DNA of 64,000 bases from Fontibacillus puldeungensis. GTDB lineage: Bacteria; Bacillota; Bacilli; Paenibacillales; Paenibacillaceae. The notes under the pieces are model-generated. The model saw only the letters and a program-made list of their open reading frames with translations. It was not told where the DNA came from and did no database searches. Below, piece by piece: positions 42,408-52,303 of the stretch; positions within the stretch are counted from its first letter, which is position 1, and every line of letters starts with the position of its first letter. A program made the position numbers and the translations under genes. The stretch spans positions 1-64,000 of the forward strand of contig NZ_JBHTLM010000012.1 of the NCBI RefSeq assembly GCF_042678945.1, written 5' to 3'.

Positions 42408-43558
42408 GTTAGCTCATCACCTCCGAGAGACAATTTACGGTCCAGGTAAAGCTCCAGTTTGGATGAATTAATATAGCAACCGATGCCGGGAGCTTCAGCC
42501 AGAACAACAGAATCGCCTTGAAGGGGCCACTCCCCATCCACAGCGTCATCCTGCAGGAAAAATGGACCGTTCAGATCCACCGGTGGCCTGATATCCAAAT
42601 ATCTGAAAAGATGAGCCGACGCCATAAACCCGAGCTTGGATTCCGTAAGCCCGCCGCCAAGTAGTCCAAGCCCGCTCTCTCTAGCAATTTCCCCGCATAG
42701 CTTGGCCCCAGCCAAACCACCCATTTTGGTCAGCTTGATAACAGCATAGTCGCAGGCTTCGCAGCGAATCGCCTCGATCAGCCCGGCCGGAGACCAGATG
42801 CTCTCATCGAGAGCGATAGGAACGGGGGATTTACGGCGCAGCTCGGCGCAGGCTGTCAGTTGTCCTGCCGGAAGCGGCTGCTCAAACACATCAACGCCAA
42901 TTCTGGCCATCTGCTGTGCGAGTATCCTCGCTTCATGGAGCGTATAGGCTTGATTTGCATCTACTCGAAAGAACAAACCGGGGGCCTCTGCTTTGACGGC
43001 TTCGAGGATCTCGATATCCAAAGCGGGGTTAAGGCCAATCTTGACGTCAACACCCTTGTATCCTTCGTCTTTAGCGGCTCTTGCTTTTTCGGCCGCAATG
43101 AAGGGATCGTCCGTGCTGATCAGGTAAGAAAGAGACATCTCTCCTTCTGGAGACGATTGCCACAATCCAGGCAGCGGAATGCCGAGGCTTTTGGCGAGAA
43201 GATCATGCAGCGCGGTATCTACCGCGGCACGAGCTATCGGATGACCGGGATGCAGACTGCCAGCGGTCTCTTTCGCTATCAGCCGTTGCAGCCTGAGCAA
43301 ATCATCGGCTCTCTCGCCCACGAGTACTGGCTTCCAGTAACGGTTAATGACGGAGACGACCGTTTCCGGTGTTTCGTAGCTCCACTTGGGGCTTGGCCGC
43401 GCTTCCCCCCAGCCGCACATCCCATTGTCCCCGGTGACGCAAACATACACATGCGGGGCGCCCTCCGAAAGGGCTCCTACCGTCCCGCCCGAGATCCGGA
43501 AGCTTTGCTTCATAGGGAATCGGAGCGGATAAACATCGATCCGGTTGATACGAACCAT
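42404..43558 (-). CDS. Enolase-superfamily enzyme (dipeptide-epimerase/OSBS-like)
   Basis: 384 residues. Metal ligands DANQAY, FEQPLP and LDESIW in order, and the C-terminal catalytic Lys region VIKLTKMGG. The second-strand K-x-K motif of the muconate-lactonising subgroup reads GVDVKIG, with Asp in place of the first Lys. A two-base racemisation mechanism may therefore be altered. GGAGG lies 7 nt before ATG 43558. Operon with the M55 peptidase (4 bp overlap). Best guess is an epimerase of small peptides or N-acyl amino acids. Confidence 0.8.
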   Translation of the reverse strand: MVRINRIDVYPLRFPMKQSFRISGGTVGALSEGAPHVYVCVTGDNGMCGWGEARPSPKWSYETPETVVSVINRYWKPVLVGERADDLLRLQRLIAKETAGSLHPGHPIARAAVDTALHDLLAKSLGIPLPGLWQSSPEGEMSLSYLISTDDPFIAAEKARAAKDEGYKGVDVKIGLNPALDIEILEAVKAEAPGLFFRVDANQAYTLHEARILAQQMARIGVDVFEQPLPAGQLTACAELRRKSPVPIALDESIWSPAGLIEAIRCEACDYAVIKLTKMGGLAGAKLCGEIARESGLGLLGGGLTESKLGFMASAHLFRYLDIRPPVDLNGPFFLQDDAVDGEWPLQGDSVVLAEAPGIGCYINSSKLELYLDRKLSLGGDELT

Positions 43559-43626
43559 GGTCCATCCTCCAATCTGCTTCGCAGTAAGTAAGCACATTTT
43601 TAAATAATATTTAAGGTTTTCATCTT

Positions 43627-43640
43627 GTTAATCGTTTACA
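43627..43640. promoter_or_regulatory. Possible catabolite-response (cre)-like element
   Basis: GTTAATCGTTTACA agrees with the cre consensus TGWAANCGNTNWCA except at the first two positions. It sits in the divergent intergenic region between the epimerase and DUF4434 genes. Weak evidence. Confidence 0.3.
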
Positions 43641-43748
43641 GGATGATGGCTTAAATTCTATAATGAGTGTGAATTACGGAGAAATATTTTGCTTTAAGTT
43701 TATATTCCGGGAGATTTTATTCGTCATAAAAACATGAGGAGGAACGTG

Positions 43749-44723
43749 ATGAAGATGAAGCCGCTGACTGGTACTTGGTTCGATTTTTTCCATTGCAACC
43801 CGTATGAAGGAGACACCTGGAATGCAGCGACTCAGCAGTTTACGGCCGAGGATTGGGATTTGAAGCTGACAGAGATGGCCGAAGCAGGAATGGATACGCT
43901 GGTGCTGCTTAGTGTGGCGCTGCACGGCAAAGCTTTTTATCCATCTGAGGTTTTTCCTCTCCGGTGGGATACCGTTTGTTCGGATCCCATGGAGGCCGTT
44001 CTATCTGCGGCTGATCGGTTAGGACTTTCCCTTTATGTCGGTTTAGGCTTTTTCACCACTCCGATCATGGGCAGCTTATCCACTGAGGGCGAACATAATG
44101 CTTTAAAATACAGCGTTGCTGAGGAACTGGCCTCAAAGTATGGACATCATCCCTCCTTTACCGGGTGGTACTTTCCTGTGGAAGCTGCCATTCACAATTA
44201 CTTCCCGGAGCCGTATATCGCTTATGCCAACGATTTGGCCGATTTTGTCCGACGCCTTGGACCTTCTAAGGTGTTAATCGCCCCCTACGGGACGCGTTCT
44301 GTTATTCCGGACGACCGATTTGTGAGTCAGCTGCGCAGCCTTGATGTTGACTATATCGCATATCAGGATGAGATTGGTGTAAATCGTACCACGGTTGAGG
44401 ACGTCTACCGTACCTTTTCCGGTTTACGGGAAGCTCATGAACGGGCGGCAAAACCTCTCTGGGCTGACATCGAGCTATTCCGTTTTCAAGGCAAGGTGCT
44501 GATGCCGGCCGATTTTGAACGAGTACGGCTACAAATCGAAACCGTCTCTCCTCTGGTGGATAAGTTGCTTTGTTACCAATACTTAGGCCTGATGAACAAG
44601 GAAAACAGCGCGGTTTTTGCCGGTCATGAATCCTCCGCTGTGTTATACCGCGAATACATGAATTACATGAAGCTGCAAGGAATTGGGCCGTTTGAAGCGG
44701 GTTTGGATCAGATCAGTTCGTAA
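43749..44723 (+). CDS. DUF4434 glycoside-hydrolase-like protein
   Basis: 324 residues from ATG 43749, 7 nt after GAGGAGG. TGTWFDFFHCNPYEG, WDLKLTEMAEAGMDTLVL, SLYVGLGFF and GWYFPVEA follow the TIM-barrel DUF4434 pattern, and GWYFPVEAA with LWADIELF may supply catalytic carboxylates. No signal peptide, so it acts in the cytosol on an imported oligosaccharide or is released otherwise. Divergent from the epimerase operon and convergent with the dehydrogenase. Confidence 0.8.
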   Translation: MKMKPLTGTWFDFFHCNPYEGDTWNAATQQFTAEDWDLKLTEMAEAGMDTLVLLSVALHGKAFYPSEVFPLRWDTVCSDPMEAVLSAADRLGLSLYVGLGFFTTPIMGSLSTEGEHNALKYSVAEELASKYGHHPSFTGWYFPVEAAIHNYFPEPYIAYANDLADFVRRLGPSKVLIAPYGTRSVIPDDRFVSQLRSLDVDYIAYQDEIGVNRTTVEDVYRTFSGLREAHERAAKPLWADIELFRFQGKVLMPADFERVRLQIETVSPLVDKLLCYQYLGLMNKENSAVFAGHESSAVLYREYMNYMKLQGIGPFEAGLDQISS

Positions 44724-44732
44724 AATTATAAC

Positions 44733-44785
44733 GGCGGCAAAGCAGCCCTTTCAGGCTATTCATTAAGAGGCTGCCCTGCCTTTTT
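44733..44785. terminator. Bidirectional terminator between convergent genes
   Basis: Imperfect stem GGCAAAGCAGCC...GGCTGCCCTGCC followed by TTTTTC on the plus strand, ending the DUF4434 gene; it may also serve the dehydrogenase. Confidence 0.65.
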
Positions 44786-44790
44786 CCTAC

Positions 44791-45810
44791 TTACCCTCCG
44801 TATCGAAGTAATACACCCAGAGCCGAACCCGCTTCGCGCTCCAATACCTCATAAGCCCGCTCCGCCTCATCAAGCGCAAATTCGTGGGTGATCAGCCTAT
44901 CCAGCTCCAAAGCCCCTGCTTCCACCTGACGGATGAACTCCTGCATATTACGCCCCTCCGTCCAGCGCACATAGGATTTGGGATAGTCGATGCAATCATT
45001 TTCATACTGTGGATCATATCGGCCTGGGCCTGCGCCCCGGGCAATCACGAAATCCCCTTCCTTTTGAAAAAAGAGCTCGCGCGGAAACTCAATCGACACA
45101 TTGCCAACAAGCGCATAGGTCCCGCGGAAAGCGAGCTTGGTCATCGACTGCTCAATCAGTCCCGGTTTCGTGGAATGGGCACATAACGCGATCGCGTCAA
45201 ACCCGTGCCCGGCTGTAAATGCATCGATATGTTCATCCAGCATAGGATCGTTCGCCGCATACACATCAACAATACCGGCAGCCCGTGCCAGCTCGCAGCG
45301 CGCAGGATTCATGTCGGTGGCGAACACTCGGTAATTGGCGTTTTTGCAAATTTGAGCAATTAACAGCCCAAGGAAACCCAGACCTACAACCCAAACGGTC
45401 TCACCGAATTCGAGCTTCATTCTGCGAACGCTATGAACAGCCACGGCGCCAAGTCCCACATAGGCCGCTTCGCGGAGATGGCGATCCGATTGCAGCGGCA
45501 TTACTAACGACTCGGGTACGGACAATTTTTCGCCATGATATACATATGGGCCCCCGTAGACAGCCACCCAATCTCCCGGCTTAACAGTTCGTACAGCTGA
45601 ACCTACAGCCTCAACCTGCCCGGAGCCACTATAGCCGAGCTGAAACCCGTCCGGGATTTGCGGATTGTGAATCAAGCCCAGTTCCGTGCCGGGACTGATT
45701 GAGGAATACTTGATGCGAACCAGTACACGGTGGGGATTTTCATCCGACAAGGCGGGTTCCATATCTTCCACCAGAGCAGCTTTGCCACCGCTTACAACAA
45801 TTTTTTTCAT
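44791..45810 (-). CDS. MDR-family sugar/alcohol dehydrogenase
   Basis: 339 residues from ATG 45810, after GGGGGAGG. N-terminal GroES-like domain with SSISPGTE and YSGSGQVEAVG; the GHE motif and the four structural-zinc cysteines are absent. Rossmann domain with VWVVGLGFLGLLIAQICKN and an acidic ATDMN ending its second strand (NAD preference). The ISPGTE type is found among sugar dehydrogenases of Paenibacillus carbohydrate loci; substrate unknown. Confidence 0.82.
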   Translation of the reverse strand: MKKIVVSGGKAALVEDMEPALSDENPHRVLVRIKYSSISPGTELGLIHNPQIPDGFQLGYSGSGQVEAVGSAVRTVKPGDWVAVYGGPYVYHGEKLSVPESLVMPLQSDRHLREAAYVGLGAVAVHSVRRMKLEFGETVWVVGLGFLGLLIAQICKNANYRVFATDMNPARCELARAAGIVDVYAANDPMLDEHIDAFTAGHGFDAIALCAHSTKPGLIEQSMTKLAFRGTYALVGNVSIEFPRELFFQKEGDFVIARGAGPGRYDPQYENDCIDYPKSYVRWTEGRNMQEFIRQVEAGALELDRLITHEFALDEAERAYEVLEREAGSALGVLLRYGG

Positions 45811-45957
45811 CGAGATAACCTCCCCCTTTCCGAGGAGCTTTCTTAGCCCCCGAACTTCTGGTTCCATTATATATGCCTATGGAGAATTGTTTCACTATGA
45901 AATAGTACCAGGAACATTTTTTCCTCAATTTAAAGACACATTACTCTGCAAACCCCA

Positions 45958-46050
45958 TCATGAACTAATAATTAAACTCATTTCTACCAGCAAGCCATTG
46001 AAATAAGGCTTTATCCGCCGCACCAGGCTGCTAATCATACACCGATCCAT
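45958..46050 (-). CDS. Short ORF with strong ribosome site, probable gene remnant
   Basis: 30 codons starting MDRCMISSLVRRIKPYFNG, with AAGGAGG 8 nt before the ATG. After the stop, other frames continue with plausible sense for a while, so this may be the start of a decayed AraC-type gene. The rest of 45811-46250 holds no gene I can support. Confidence 0.3.
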   Translation of the reverse strand: MDRCMISSLVRRIKPYFNGLLVEMSLIISS

Positions 46051-46250
46051 GTTCGTTGTCCTCCTTTTAGTCACACAATTTGCCACCATCATAACATGAA
46101 AAGGGAAGAATATACCCACTTAATGTTCGAATTATGGAGTATATTTTCACAGAAATGATTGACAGCTTTGATTCCTCCGATCTACGATAAAGTTAGACAA
46201 AATGTGAACGGAGTGTTAACTGCAACTTAATTTTATAAGGAGGGCAGCCT

Positions 46251-48554
46251 TTGCTGACAAAGCTGAATTCATTCAGGAAGCCTTCTTTCAAGAGGAAGCT
46301 GTTCTTCTACTCCCTGCTCATCAGCCTGCTTCCCGTTTTTATCATCGGCTTCCTATCCAGTCGTATGGCGGCAGTGATGATCCGAGACGAAGTGAACCAG
46401 AATCATCAATTTATTTTGCAAGAAGTTCAGCGTCAGGTGGAGGCTTTCTGGGAGGACCTCGACACAGCCTCTATTCAGCTTGCCAACAATCCGGTTTTGG
46501 AAAAAGCCGTATACGCCAAATCCGGCCCGTCGGCCAAATCGTTTGATACGATGCTGGAGATGGTCGATACAATTCAAATGCAGCGCGGTATTTCAAAAAT
46601 ACCTTATGATGTGTCGGTGTTTTTTTTGCCATACGGTAAGATATACAACAATAAGCTGGGATTTATTAACCTGGCCGATTTTCCGTATCGCGATCTGCTC
46701 GACCGGCTCCCTCCCTATTTTCGATCCGAGACGATCCCGCCGGGCACATACCCCGGGCAGCGGGAGCTGCTGTATCTTCGCCCAGTACCGATCTTTTCAG
46801 AGTCTCGTGGTAACGGCATCCTTATGATGCATGTCGACAAAAATGTACTCAGCAGCTTCTCCGAAAACGTTCCTTTAAGCGGAGGTCGCCTTCTCTATGT
46901 ATTTGATGGTGAGGACAGAGTTCTAATTAGCCGGAACCAGAATGAAATCGGTTCGAAAATGAGCCTCCTCTCTGCTTCACTCCCATTGTGGCGTGAAAAC
47001 GGAGCCGCAGATATCGATACACAATGGAACGGAGTTGACTATGTCGTAACCTTGCACCAATCAGAAGCGACACATTGGACGTATGTGGCTCTTACTCCGA
47101 AAAACGAGCTGGATCGGCAGTCCAAAAGAATTATTACCTTAACCTACGGAATGATGGCCTTGCTCGCGCTCTTTTCGATTCTCATTGCAAGAGTCGGCGC
47201 CTATCGTTTCTATGTTCCCGTGCAAAAGCTGCTTCAGCGCTTCGTCCCAGTATCCGGTTCAACTTCAGAAGGAAATAAGCTTGACGAATGGGGCACCTTG
47301 GATACGTGGGTCACCGGAATGCTCTCACACAATGAAAGCTTAGAGCGAAAACTGCATGAGCAGACGCCTTACATGAAAGAAAACTTCACTCTCCAGCTGC
47401 TGCGGGGAGAATGGTCTCACCGGGAAGCAGAGGTTCGGGCAGAGGCACTCAATCTGACACTACTTGATTCGAGATTTTGCGTCTGTCTGTTGGATCCGGA
47501 CAACAATCTTCAAACCATTTATTCGAAAAAAGACCGCTCACTAATTGTTTATGCACTGCGCAAAATGGCCGAGGAATTTTTTCAGGACAGCTTTACCTGC
47601 TTATCCGCGGTAACGTTATCCGGGCAAGTGGCCATCATAGTCTTCCTGGATAAAAGCGATAACGCTTTGACCTCCCTGCACCATACGGGAGAATGTCTTC
47701 TCCAGGCGGCAGATCAATACTTTCCGGTGAGCATATCGATGGCCTGCAGCTCGCCCGTTAGTCTATTCACTGACATTTCAGAAGCTTACCTAGAGGCTGA
47801 AGAAATGCTAACATATCGTCTGCTTATAGGCTGTCGAAAGCTACTTACCCCGGAACGAATAGAGCCAAGTCTGAAACAATCGGGTAGTGATCTGTCCAAG
47901 CTTCGCAAACGCATACTACCCATGGTCATGCAAGGGGAGGCTGACGAAGCCGCCGCGCTGATGCAGGAGTGGGTAGCTGAAGTGTCACGTGTGGCCAGCC
48001 ACCCTGAGGCTGTACACGGTTTTTTTGCTCACTTTGTTGGAGAGCTTCAGTCCCATATACAGGAATGGGGCCTTAATCCGGAAACCATATTCGGTGAAAA
48101 TCCATACAAACGTGTTTATGCGATGACCAACGTTGAGGAGATCACGCGTTGGTTGACGGATGTGATCTTCGTCAAAGTCGCGGAAAACATTTCACAATCC
48201 CCGGCTAAACAGCCGGAGCGAATCATAAGTGATGTGCTTCGTCACATCCATGAGCATTATGATACGGATTTGTCTCTGCAAATAATGGCGGACCGATATC
48301 AGTTGTCCTCCTCCCAACTGAGCAGAATGTTTAAAGAGCAAACCGGTCTGAGCTTCATTGATTATTTGATCAGCTACCGTATGGACAAAGCTAAGGAATG
48401 GCTTGCATATACGGATATGCCGATCAAGGATATCGCGAGGAAGCTCTCCTACACATCGGTTCAAAACTTTACCCGGATTTTTAAGCAGATCGTGCAAATC
48501 CCGCCAGGAGAATACCGAAAACTGCAGCATGAACGAGCATCAAACCGCTCCTAG
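46251..48554 (+). CDS. Membrane-anchored AraC-family regulator (sensor with Cache-like domain)
   Basis: 767 residues. Transmembrane segments ~18-38 (LFFYSLLISLLPVFIIGFL) and ~297-317 (LTYGMMALLALFSILIARV) bracket an extracellular dCache-like sensor. The C-terminal ~100 residues are two AraC helix-turn-helices: LSLQIMADRYQLSSSQLSRM and DMPIKDIARKLSYTSVQNF. This is the one-component type (YesN/AdeR-like) that in Paenibacillus controls an adjacent Lpl-type sugar ABC transporter. TTG start, 6 nt after AAGGAGGG. It most likely activates 48707-52270. Confidence 0.88.
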   Translation: MLTKLNSFRKPSFKRKLFFYSLLISLLPVFIIGFLSSRMAAVMIRDEVNQNHQFILQEVQRQVEAFWEDLDTASIQLANNPVLEKAVYAKSGPSAKSFDTMLEMVDTIQMQRGISKIPYDVSVFFLPYGKIYNNKLGFINLADFPYRDLLDRLPPYFRSETIPPGTYPGQRELLYLRPVPIFSESRGNGILMMHVDKNVLSSFSENVPLSGGRLLYVFDGEDRVLISRNQNEIGSKMSLLSASLPLWRENGAADIDTQWNGVDYVVTLHQSEATHWTYVALTPKNELDRQSKRIITLTYGMMALLALFSILIARVGAYRFYVPVQKLLQRFVPVSGSTSEGNKLDEWGTLDTWVTGMLSHNESLERKLHEQTPYMKENFTLQLLRGEWSHREAEVRAEALNLTLLDSRFCVCLLDPDNNLQTIYSKKDRSLIVYALRKMAEEFFQDSFTCLSAVTLSGQVAIIVFLDKSDNALTSLHHTGECLLQAADQYFPVSISMACSSPVSLFTDISEAYLEAEEMLTYRLLIGCRKLLTPERIEPSLKQSGSDLSKLRKRILPMVMQGEADEAAALMQEWVAEVSRVASHPEAVHGFFAHFVGELQSHIQEWGLNPETIFGENPYKRVYAMTNVEEITRWLTDVIFVKVAENISQSPAKQPERIISDVLRHIHEHYDTDLSLQIMADRYQLSSSQLSRMFKEQTGLSFIDYLISYRMDKAKEWLAYTDMPIKDIARKLSYTSVQNFTRIFKQIVQIPPGEYRKLQHERASNRS

Positions 48555-48555
48555 A

Positions 48556-48585
48556 GACCGCTCCTAGAGCGGCTTTTTCTTTTTT
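48556..48585 (+). terminator. Rho-independent terminator
   Basis: Stem CCGCTCCTAGAGCGG followed by CTTTTTCTTTTTTT, just past the AraC-type regulator stop. Confidence 0.85.
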
Positions 48586-48706
48586 TGCATGCATTTATCT
48601 TCCTTTGCAGCGTGGCAAAAATGGAAAATTGCACATAAAATCGGCCGCCCACCATAATGGAAATAGCCCTAAGCGTCAAAGACGATCCAAAGGAGGAAGC
48701 CCATGA

Positions 48707-49666
48707 ATGAATAAACAGCCCGTGCTTCAACCGGTTCAATCCCTGAACCGGAGACCGCAGCCAAACAAGCTGTTTCGGAGAATATGGAAAGACCGCTATC
48801 TGATCTTGATTGGGCTCCCCGGTTTGCTTTACTTTCTCATTTACCGGTATGCGCCTATGGCGGGACTCTATATGGCCTTTATTGATTTCAGCCCGTTTCA
48901 AGGAATTCGGGGGAGCCCTTGGGTCGGTTTGATGCATTTCCGGCGGATCTTTGAAGATCCCGAAATCTTAAGGGTGCTTTGGAACACGTTGACGATCTCT
49001 TTTCTGCAAATTGCCTTTGCTTTTCCTGTGCCGATTTTACTGGCACTTATGCTAAACGAGCTGCGCAGCCAGGTTTACAAAAGAATTATCCAATCGGTCG
49101 TCTATTTGCCCCACTTTCTTTCCTGGGTCGTTGTTATCGGGATCTGCGTCGTTTTTTTAAAAGGTGACGGTCTGATCAACAATTTAACGCAGCAGTGGTT
49201 TGGCTGGGACTCCGTCCCTTATCTGACCAACCCGGATTATTTCAAGCCGATTGTCGTCTTGCAGGTCATCTGGAAGGAGGCCGGCTGGGGCACGATTATT
49301 TTCCTAGCCGCATTGGCCGGGGTGAATCCGCAGCTCTACGAAGCAGCCGTTATGGACGGAGCCAACCGGTTTCGGCAAATTTGGCATATTACGCTTCCGG
49401 CGATTCGGAGCACCATCGTCATTTTGCTGATCCTACGTCTGGGCAGTGTGCTGGACAGCGGCTTTGAGCAAATCTTTCTCATGCTGAACCCGTTCAATAT
49501 GGATACAGGGAACGTGCTGGATACTTACGTTTTCCATAAAGGCATTCAGCAATCGGACTACAGCTTCGCTACCGCCGTCGGCCTCTTTAAAGGGACGGTT
49601 GGGCTTGTGCTCGTCGTATTCGCGAACTTCCTTGCCAAACGGTTCGGCGAAGAAGGCGTCTATTGA
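48707..49666 (+). CDS. Sugar ABC transporter permease (LplB/YtcP partner type)
   Basis: 319 residues, six predicted membrane segments starting at LILIGLPGLLYFLIY. The EAA loop that contacts the ATPase is EAAVMDGANRFRQIWHITLP. The short N-terminal cytoplasmic extension and GLYMAFIDFSPFQGI are typical of LplB. ATG 48707 is preferred over the one at 48703, whose frame stops at once. No ATPase is encoded nearby, as usual for this family, which shares a general MsmX-type ATPase. Confidence 0.9.
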   Translation: MNKQPVLQPVQSLNRRPQPNKLFRRIWKDRYLILIGLPGLLYFLIYRYAPMAGLYMAFIDFSPFQGIRGSPWVGLMHFRRIFEDPEILRVLWNTLTISFLQIAFAFPVPILLALMLNELRSQVYKRIIQSVVYLPHFLSWVVVIGICVVFLKGDGLINNLTQQWFGWDSVPYLTNPDYFKPIVVLQVIWKEAGWGTIIFLAALAGVNPQLYEAAVMDGANRFRQIWHITLPAIRSTIVILLILRLGSVLDSGFEQIFLMLNPFNMDTGNVLDTYVFHKGIQQSDYSFATAVGLFKGTVGLVLVVFANFLAKRFGEEGVY

Positions 49667-49697
49667 TTATTTTTCATGGAAAGGAGAAACCCAGGAT

Positions 49698-50573
49698 ATG
49701 AAAATACGTCCATGGAGCGAGCGCATCATCGACGCCGTTAATGTCGTCCTTCTGGGGCTGATAGCCTTGATCATGTTCCTCCCCTTTTGGTACGTGGTGG
49801 CGACATCCTTCGCCTCGTACAAGGAATTTCTAGAGAAGGATATCATCTGGTTCCCTCGGGAATGGGTACTGAGCGCTTATGAGTACATTTTCGCTTCCGG
49901 CTCCTTCGTCCGCTCGGTGCTGGTCACTATTTTTCTGACTATTATAGGTACCTGCGTCAATTTGATATTTACAGCCACCATGGCCTATACCCTGTCCAGG
50001 CCGGTGATCGGGCAGCGGTTTGTCATGATGCTCGTCCTCTTTACCCTGCTATTCTCGGCCGGTATGATTCCTACTTATCTTATTGTAAAAGAGACCGGAC
50101 TTATCGATTCGCTCTGGTCCCTCATTCTCCCTACGGCGATCAGCCCGTTTAACTTGATTGTCATGCGCCAGTTTTTCATGAGTATTCCTAGTGAGCTTCA
50201 CGAAGCTGCGGTCATTGACGGGGCGAACGATTTGCACATATTCAGCCGGATCATACTGCCTCTTTCCAAGCCTTCCATGGCCGCTTTTGCCCTGTTTTAC
50301 GCCGTAGCTCATTGGAACAATTATTTTGCCGGAATTTTGTACCTCAATACCCCGGAGAAGTGGCCGATTCAGGTCATCTTGCGGCAAATCGTGGTGGTGG
50401 GTGAAGCCCAGACATCTTTAAGCGGAGGACAAATTTTGCTGGAAAACGCCCCTCCTTCGGAGACGATACAAATGGCCGCCATCATTGTTGCGACACTTCC
50501 GATTCTTGCTGTTTATCCGTTTCTGCAAAAGCACTTCACCAAGGGGGTGATGCTCGGTTCTGTAAAAGGCTGA
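49698..50573 (+). CDS. Sugar ABC transporter permease (LplC/YtcP type)
   Basis: 291 residues from ATG 49698, after AAGGAG, 31 bp past the first permease. Six membrane segments (VVLLGLIALIMFLPFWYVV onward) and an EAA loop HEAAVIDGANDLHIFSRIIL. The extended periplasmic loop between TMs 1 and 2 (SYKEFLEKDIIWFPREWV) is characteristic of LplC/YtcP. Forms a heterodimeric channel with the upstream gene product. Confidence 0.9.
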   Translation: MKIRPWSERIIDAVNVVLLGLIALIMFLPFWYVVATSFASYKEFLEKDIIWFPREWVLSAYEYIFASGSFVRSVLVTIFLTIIGTCVNLIFTATMAYTLSRPVIGQRFVMMLVLFTLLFSAGMIPTYLIVKETGLIDSLWSLILPTAISPFNLIVMRQFFMSIPSELHEAAVIDGANDLHIFSRIILPLSKPSMAAFALFYAVAHWNNYFAGILYLNTPEKWPIQVILRQIVVVGEAQTSLSGGQILLENAPPSETIQMAAIIVATLPILAVYPFLQKHFTKGVMLGSVKG

Positions 50574-50636
50574 CGCCCTGCTCTTCAAATTCGCTTGTCT
50601 ATGTATAACATTCTTGGACATCTTTGTGTGAACACA

Positions 50637-50648
50637 TGAAACGGTTCA
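50637..50648. promoter_or_regulatory. Possible LacI-type or cre-like operator
   Basis: TGAAACGGTTCA is a near-perfect inverted repeat centred on CG, just upstream of the solute-binding protein gene. It could give that gene separate, stronger control. Confidence 0.3.
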
Positions 50649-50680
50649 GTCTATATTAAAGAAGGAAGAGGGGTTGTCAT

Positions 50681-52270
50681 ATGAAATTGAAATGGAAAAC
50701 GTCCTTAACGGCCATTCTTGCTACGGTTATGGTATTTACGGCGGCTGCATGCAACAGCAATAAACCGAATGGAGAAGCGAAAACCACCCCTTCCCCTTCC
50801 GCCAAGACAGAGACTGCGAAGAAGCCCACCATTACGATGATCGATTTTCGTTATAATGCCGTTCCGCCAACTGGGGGACCCGGCATTCAAATGATTAATG
50901 AGAAATTTAATGTGGATTTCAAACCCCAATATGTCGTCCGGTCGGACTATGACCAGAAGCTGAGCGCTATTGTCGCCTCCGGTGACATTCCCGACATCAT
51001 CGTCATGGAAGGTCCTGACTCGAATTTTTACAAGTGGGCCAAACAAGGTGCCTTTCTTCCTATAAATGAATATTTCGACAGCTATGAAACGTTGAAGCTG
51101 ATTCCAGATAATGTCCGCAAGGCTGTAACCGTAGACGACAAAATTTTTGCGGTTCAAAAATACTTGACCGAAACTTATCAGCTCACTCCTGTCATTCGCA
51201 AAGACTGGCTGGATAAGCTGGGCCTGCAGGTTCCGCAAAACTACGAAGAACTGAAAAAGGTAGCTCTTGCCTTCACGAAGAACGATCCGGATGGCAACGG
51301 CAAGAACGATACCTATGGCATCGCCATGTCCCAGAACATTAATCCTAGTTACAGCATGGGCGCATATTGGGATTTGGACGCTTGGTACCATAAAAATAAA
51401 GACGGCCAGCTCATCCCTGGGATGATCTCCGAAGCTCGCAAAAGTCATATTCAATGGCTCGCAGACTTGTATAAAGAAGGAGCGATCACCGAGGACTTTG
51501 CGCTAATGAACTGGGCCCAAACGAATAAAGAATTCTACTCTGGCAAAGCCGGCATTTTCATCGGTACACCGCGGGGGATGAACCCAACCTTCATGCAAGG
51601 CCTTGTCGATGTCAATCCAAAGGCTAACATTGTACCGATTCCAGCCTTTAAGGCGCCTGATGACTCGCAGGGCTTCGTCTCCTCCCCAGGCTATTACGGC
51701 ATTGTTATGCTGAGCTCGAAGCTGTCAAGCGATCCAGAAAAGGTAAAGAAAATTCTTGAGATGATCGATTATGGCCGCAAGTTCTTCCCGGTGGAAGAGC
51801 GGAACGCCTCCAATGCGGATTTCGACTGGCTTAACGGGAAAGAAGGCCAAGGGTATCGGATTGAGAACGGTAGTGTGATCCGCGAGCTTGAGGAAAAAGG
51901 TCTAGCACCATTTAACTACTTGCCTGACAATCGGATGTGGGCGCCGAACGATGCAGCGAACGGATATTCCAAGGAATATTCAGTACCCCTCTTAAAAGAC
52001 CTGGCTGCAAGCCTCGAAAAAATGCACGCTGAAACGAAACACTTAATCAATCCGATCAACTCCGTCTTCTCCGAGACGCGGGCTGTTAAGGACACCGAGC
52101 TGAACAAGTATTTGTACACCGAGCAAACCAAAATGATTTTCGGTGAAAAGCCGGTATCCGATTGGGATCAGATGGTCAAGGAATGGTCCGACAAGGGCGG
52201 CGCGCAAATCATTAAGGAAGTTAATGACGCGCTTAAGGAAAGCGGATATACAGAAGCGCAGTGGAAATAG
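50681..52270 (+). CDS. Extracellular sugar-binding lipoprotein (LplA-like)
   Basis: 529 residues. Signal peptide MKLKWKTSLTAILATVMVF with lipobox TAAAC (lipidation at Cys24), then a Thr/Pro/Ser-rich linker. The fold is of extracellular solute-binding proteins family 1; a Ca-binding loop NDPDGNGKND sits near residue 205-215, as in LplA and alginate-binding proteins. It receives the ligand for the two permeases upstream. Ligand unknown; oligosaccharide derived from pectin or similar is typical. Confidence 0.88.
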   Translation: MKLKWKTSLTAILATVMVFTAAACNSNKPNGEAKTTPSPSAKTETAKKPTITMIDFRYNAVPPTGGPGIQMINEKFNVDFKPQYVVRSDYDQKLSAIVASGDIPDIIVMEGPDSNFYKWAKQGAFLPINEYFDSYETLKLIPDNVRKAVTVDDKIFAVQKYLTETYQLTPVIRKDWLDKLGLQVPQNYEELKKVALAFTKNDPDGNGKNDTYGIAMSQNINPSYSMGAYWDLDAWYHKNKDGQLIPGMISEARKSHIQWLADLYKEGAITEDFALMNWAQTNKEFYSGKAGIFIGTPRGMNPTFMQGLVDVNPKANIVPIPAFKAPDDSQGFVSSPGYYGIVMLSSKLSSDPEKVKKILEMIDYGRKFFPVEERNASNADFDWLNGKEGQGYRIENGSVIRELEEKGLAPFNYLPDNRMWAPNDAANGYSKEYSVPLLKDLAASLEKMHAETKHLINPINSVFSETRAVKDTELNKYLYTEQTKMIFGEKPVSDWDQMVKEWSDKGGAQIIKEVNDALKESGYTEAQWK

Positions 52271-52303
52271 GTAAAGTAGTCGTAGTCTGCACCCGTGAAA
52301 GAA

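Noticed and set aside
46251..52270. Two-component system controlling the transporter
   Set aside because: The regulator is a single protein with sensor and AraC domains; no histidine kinase or receiver gene is present.
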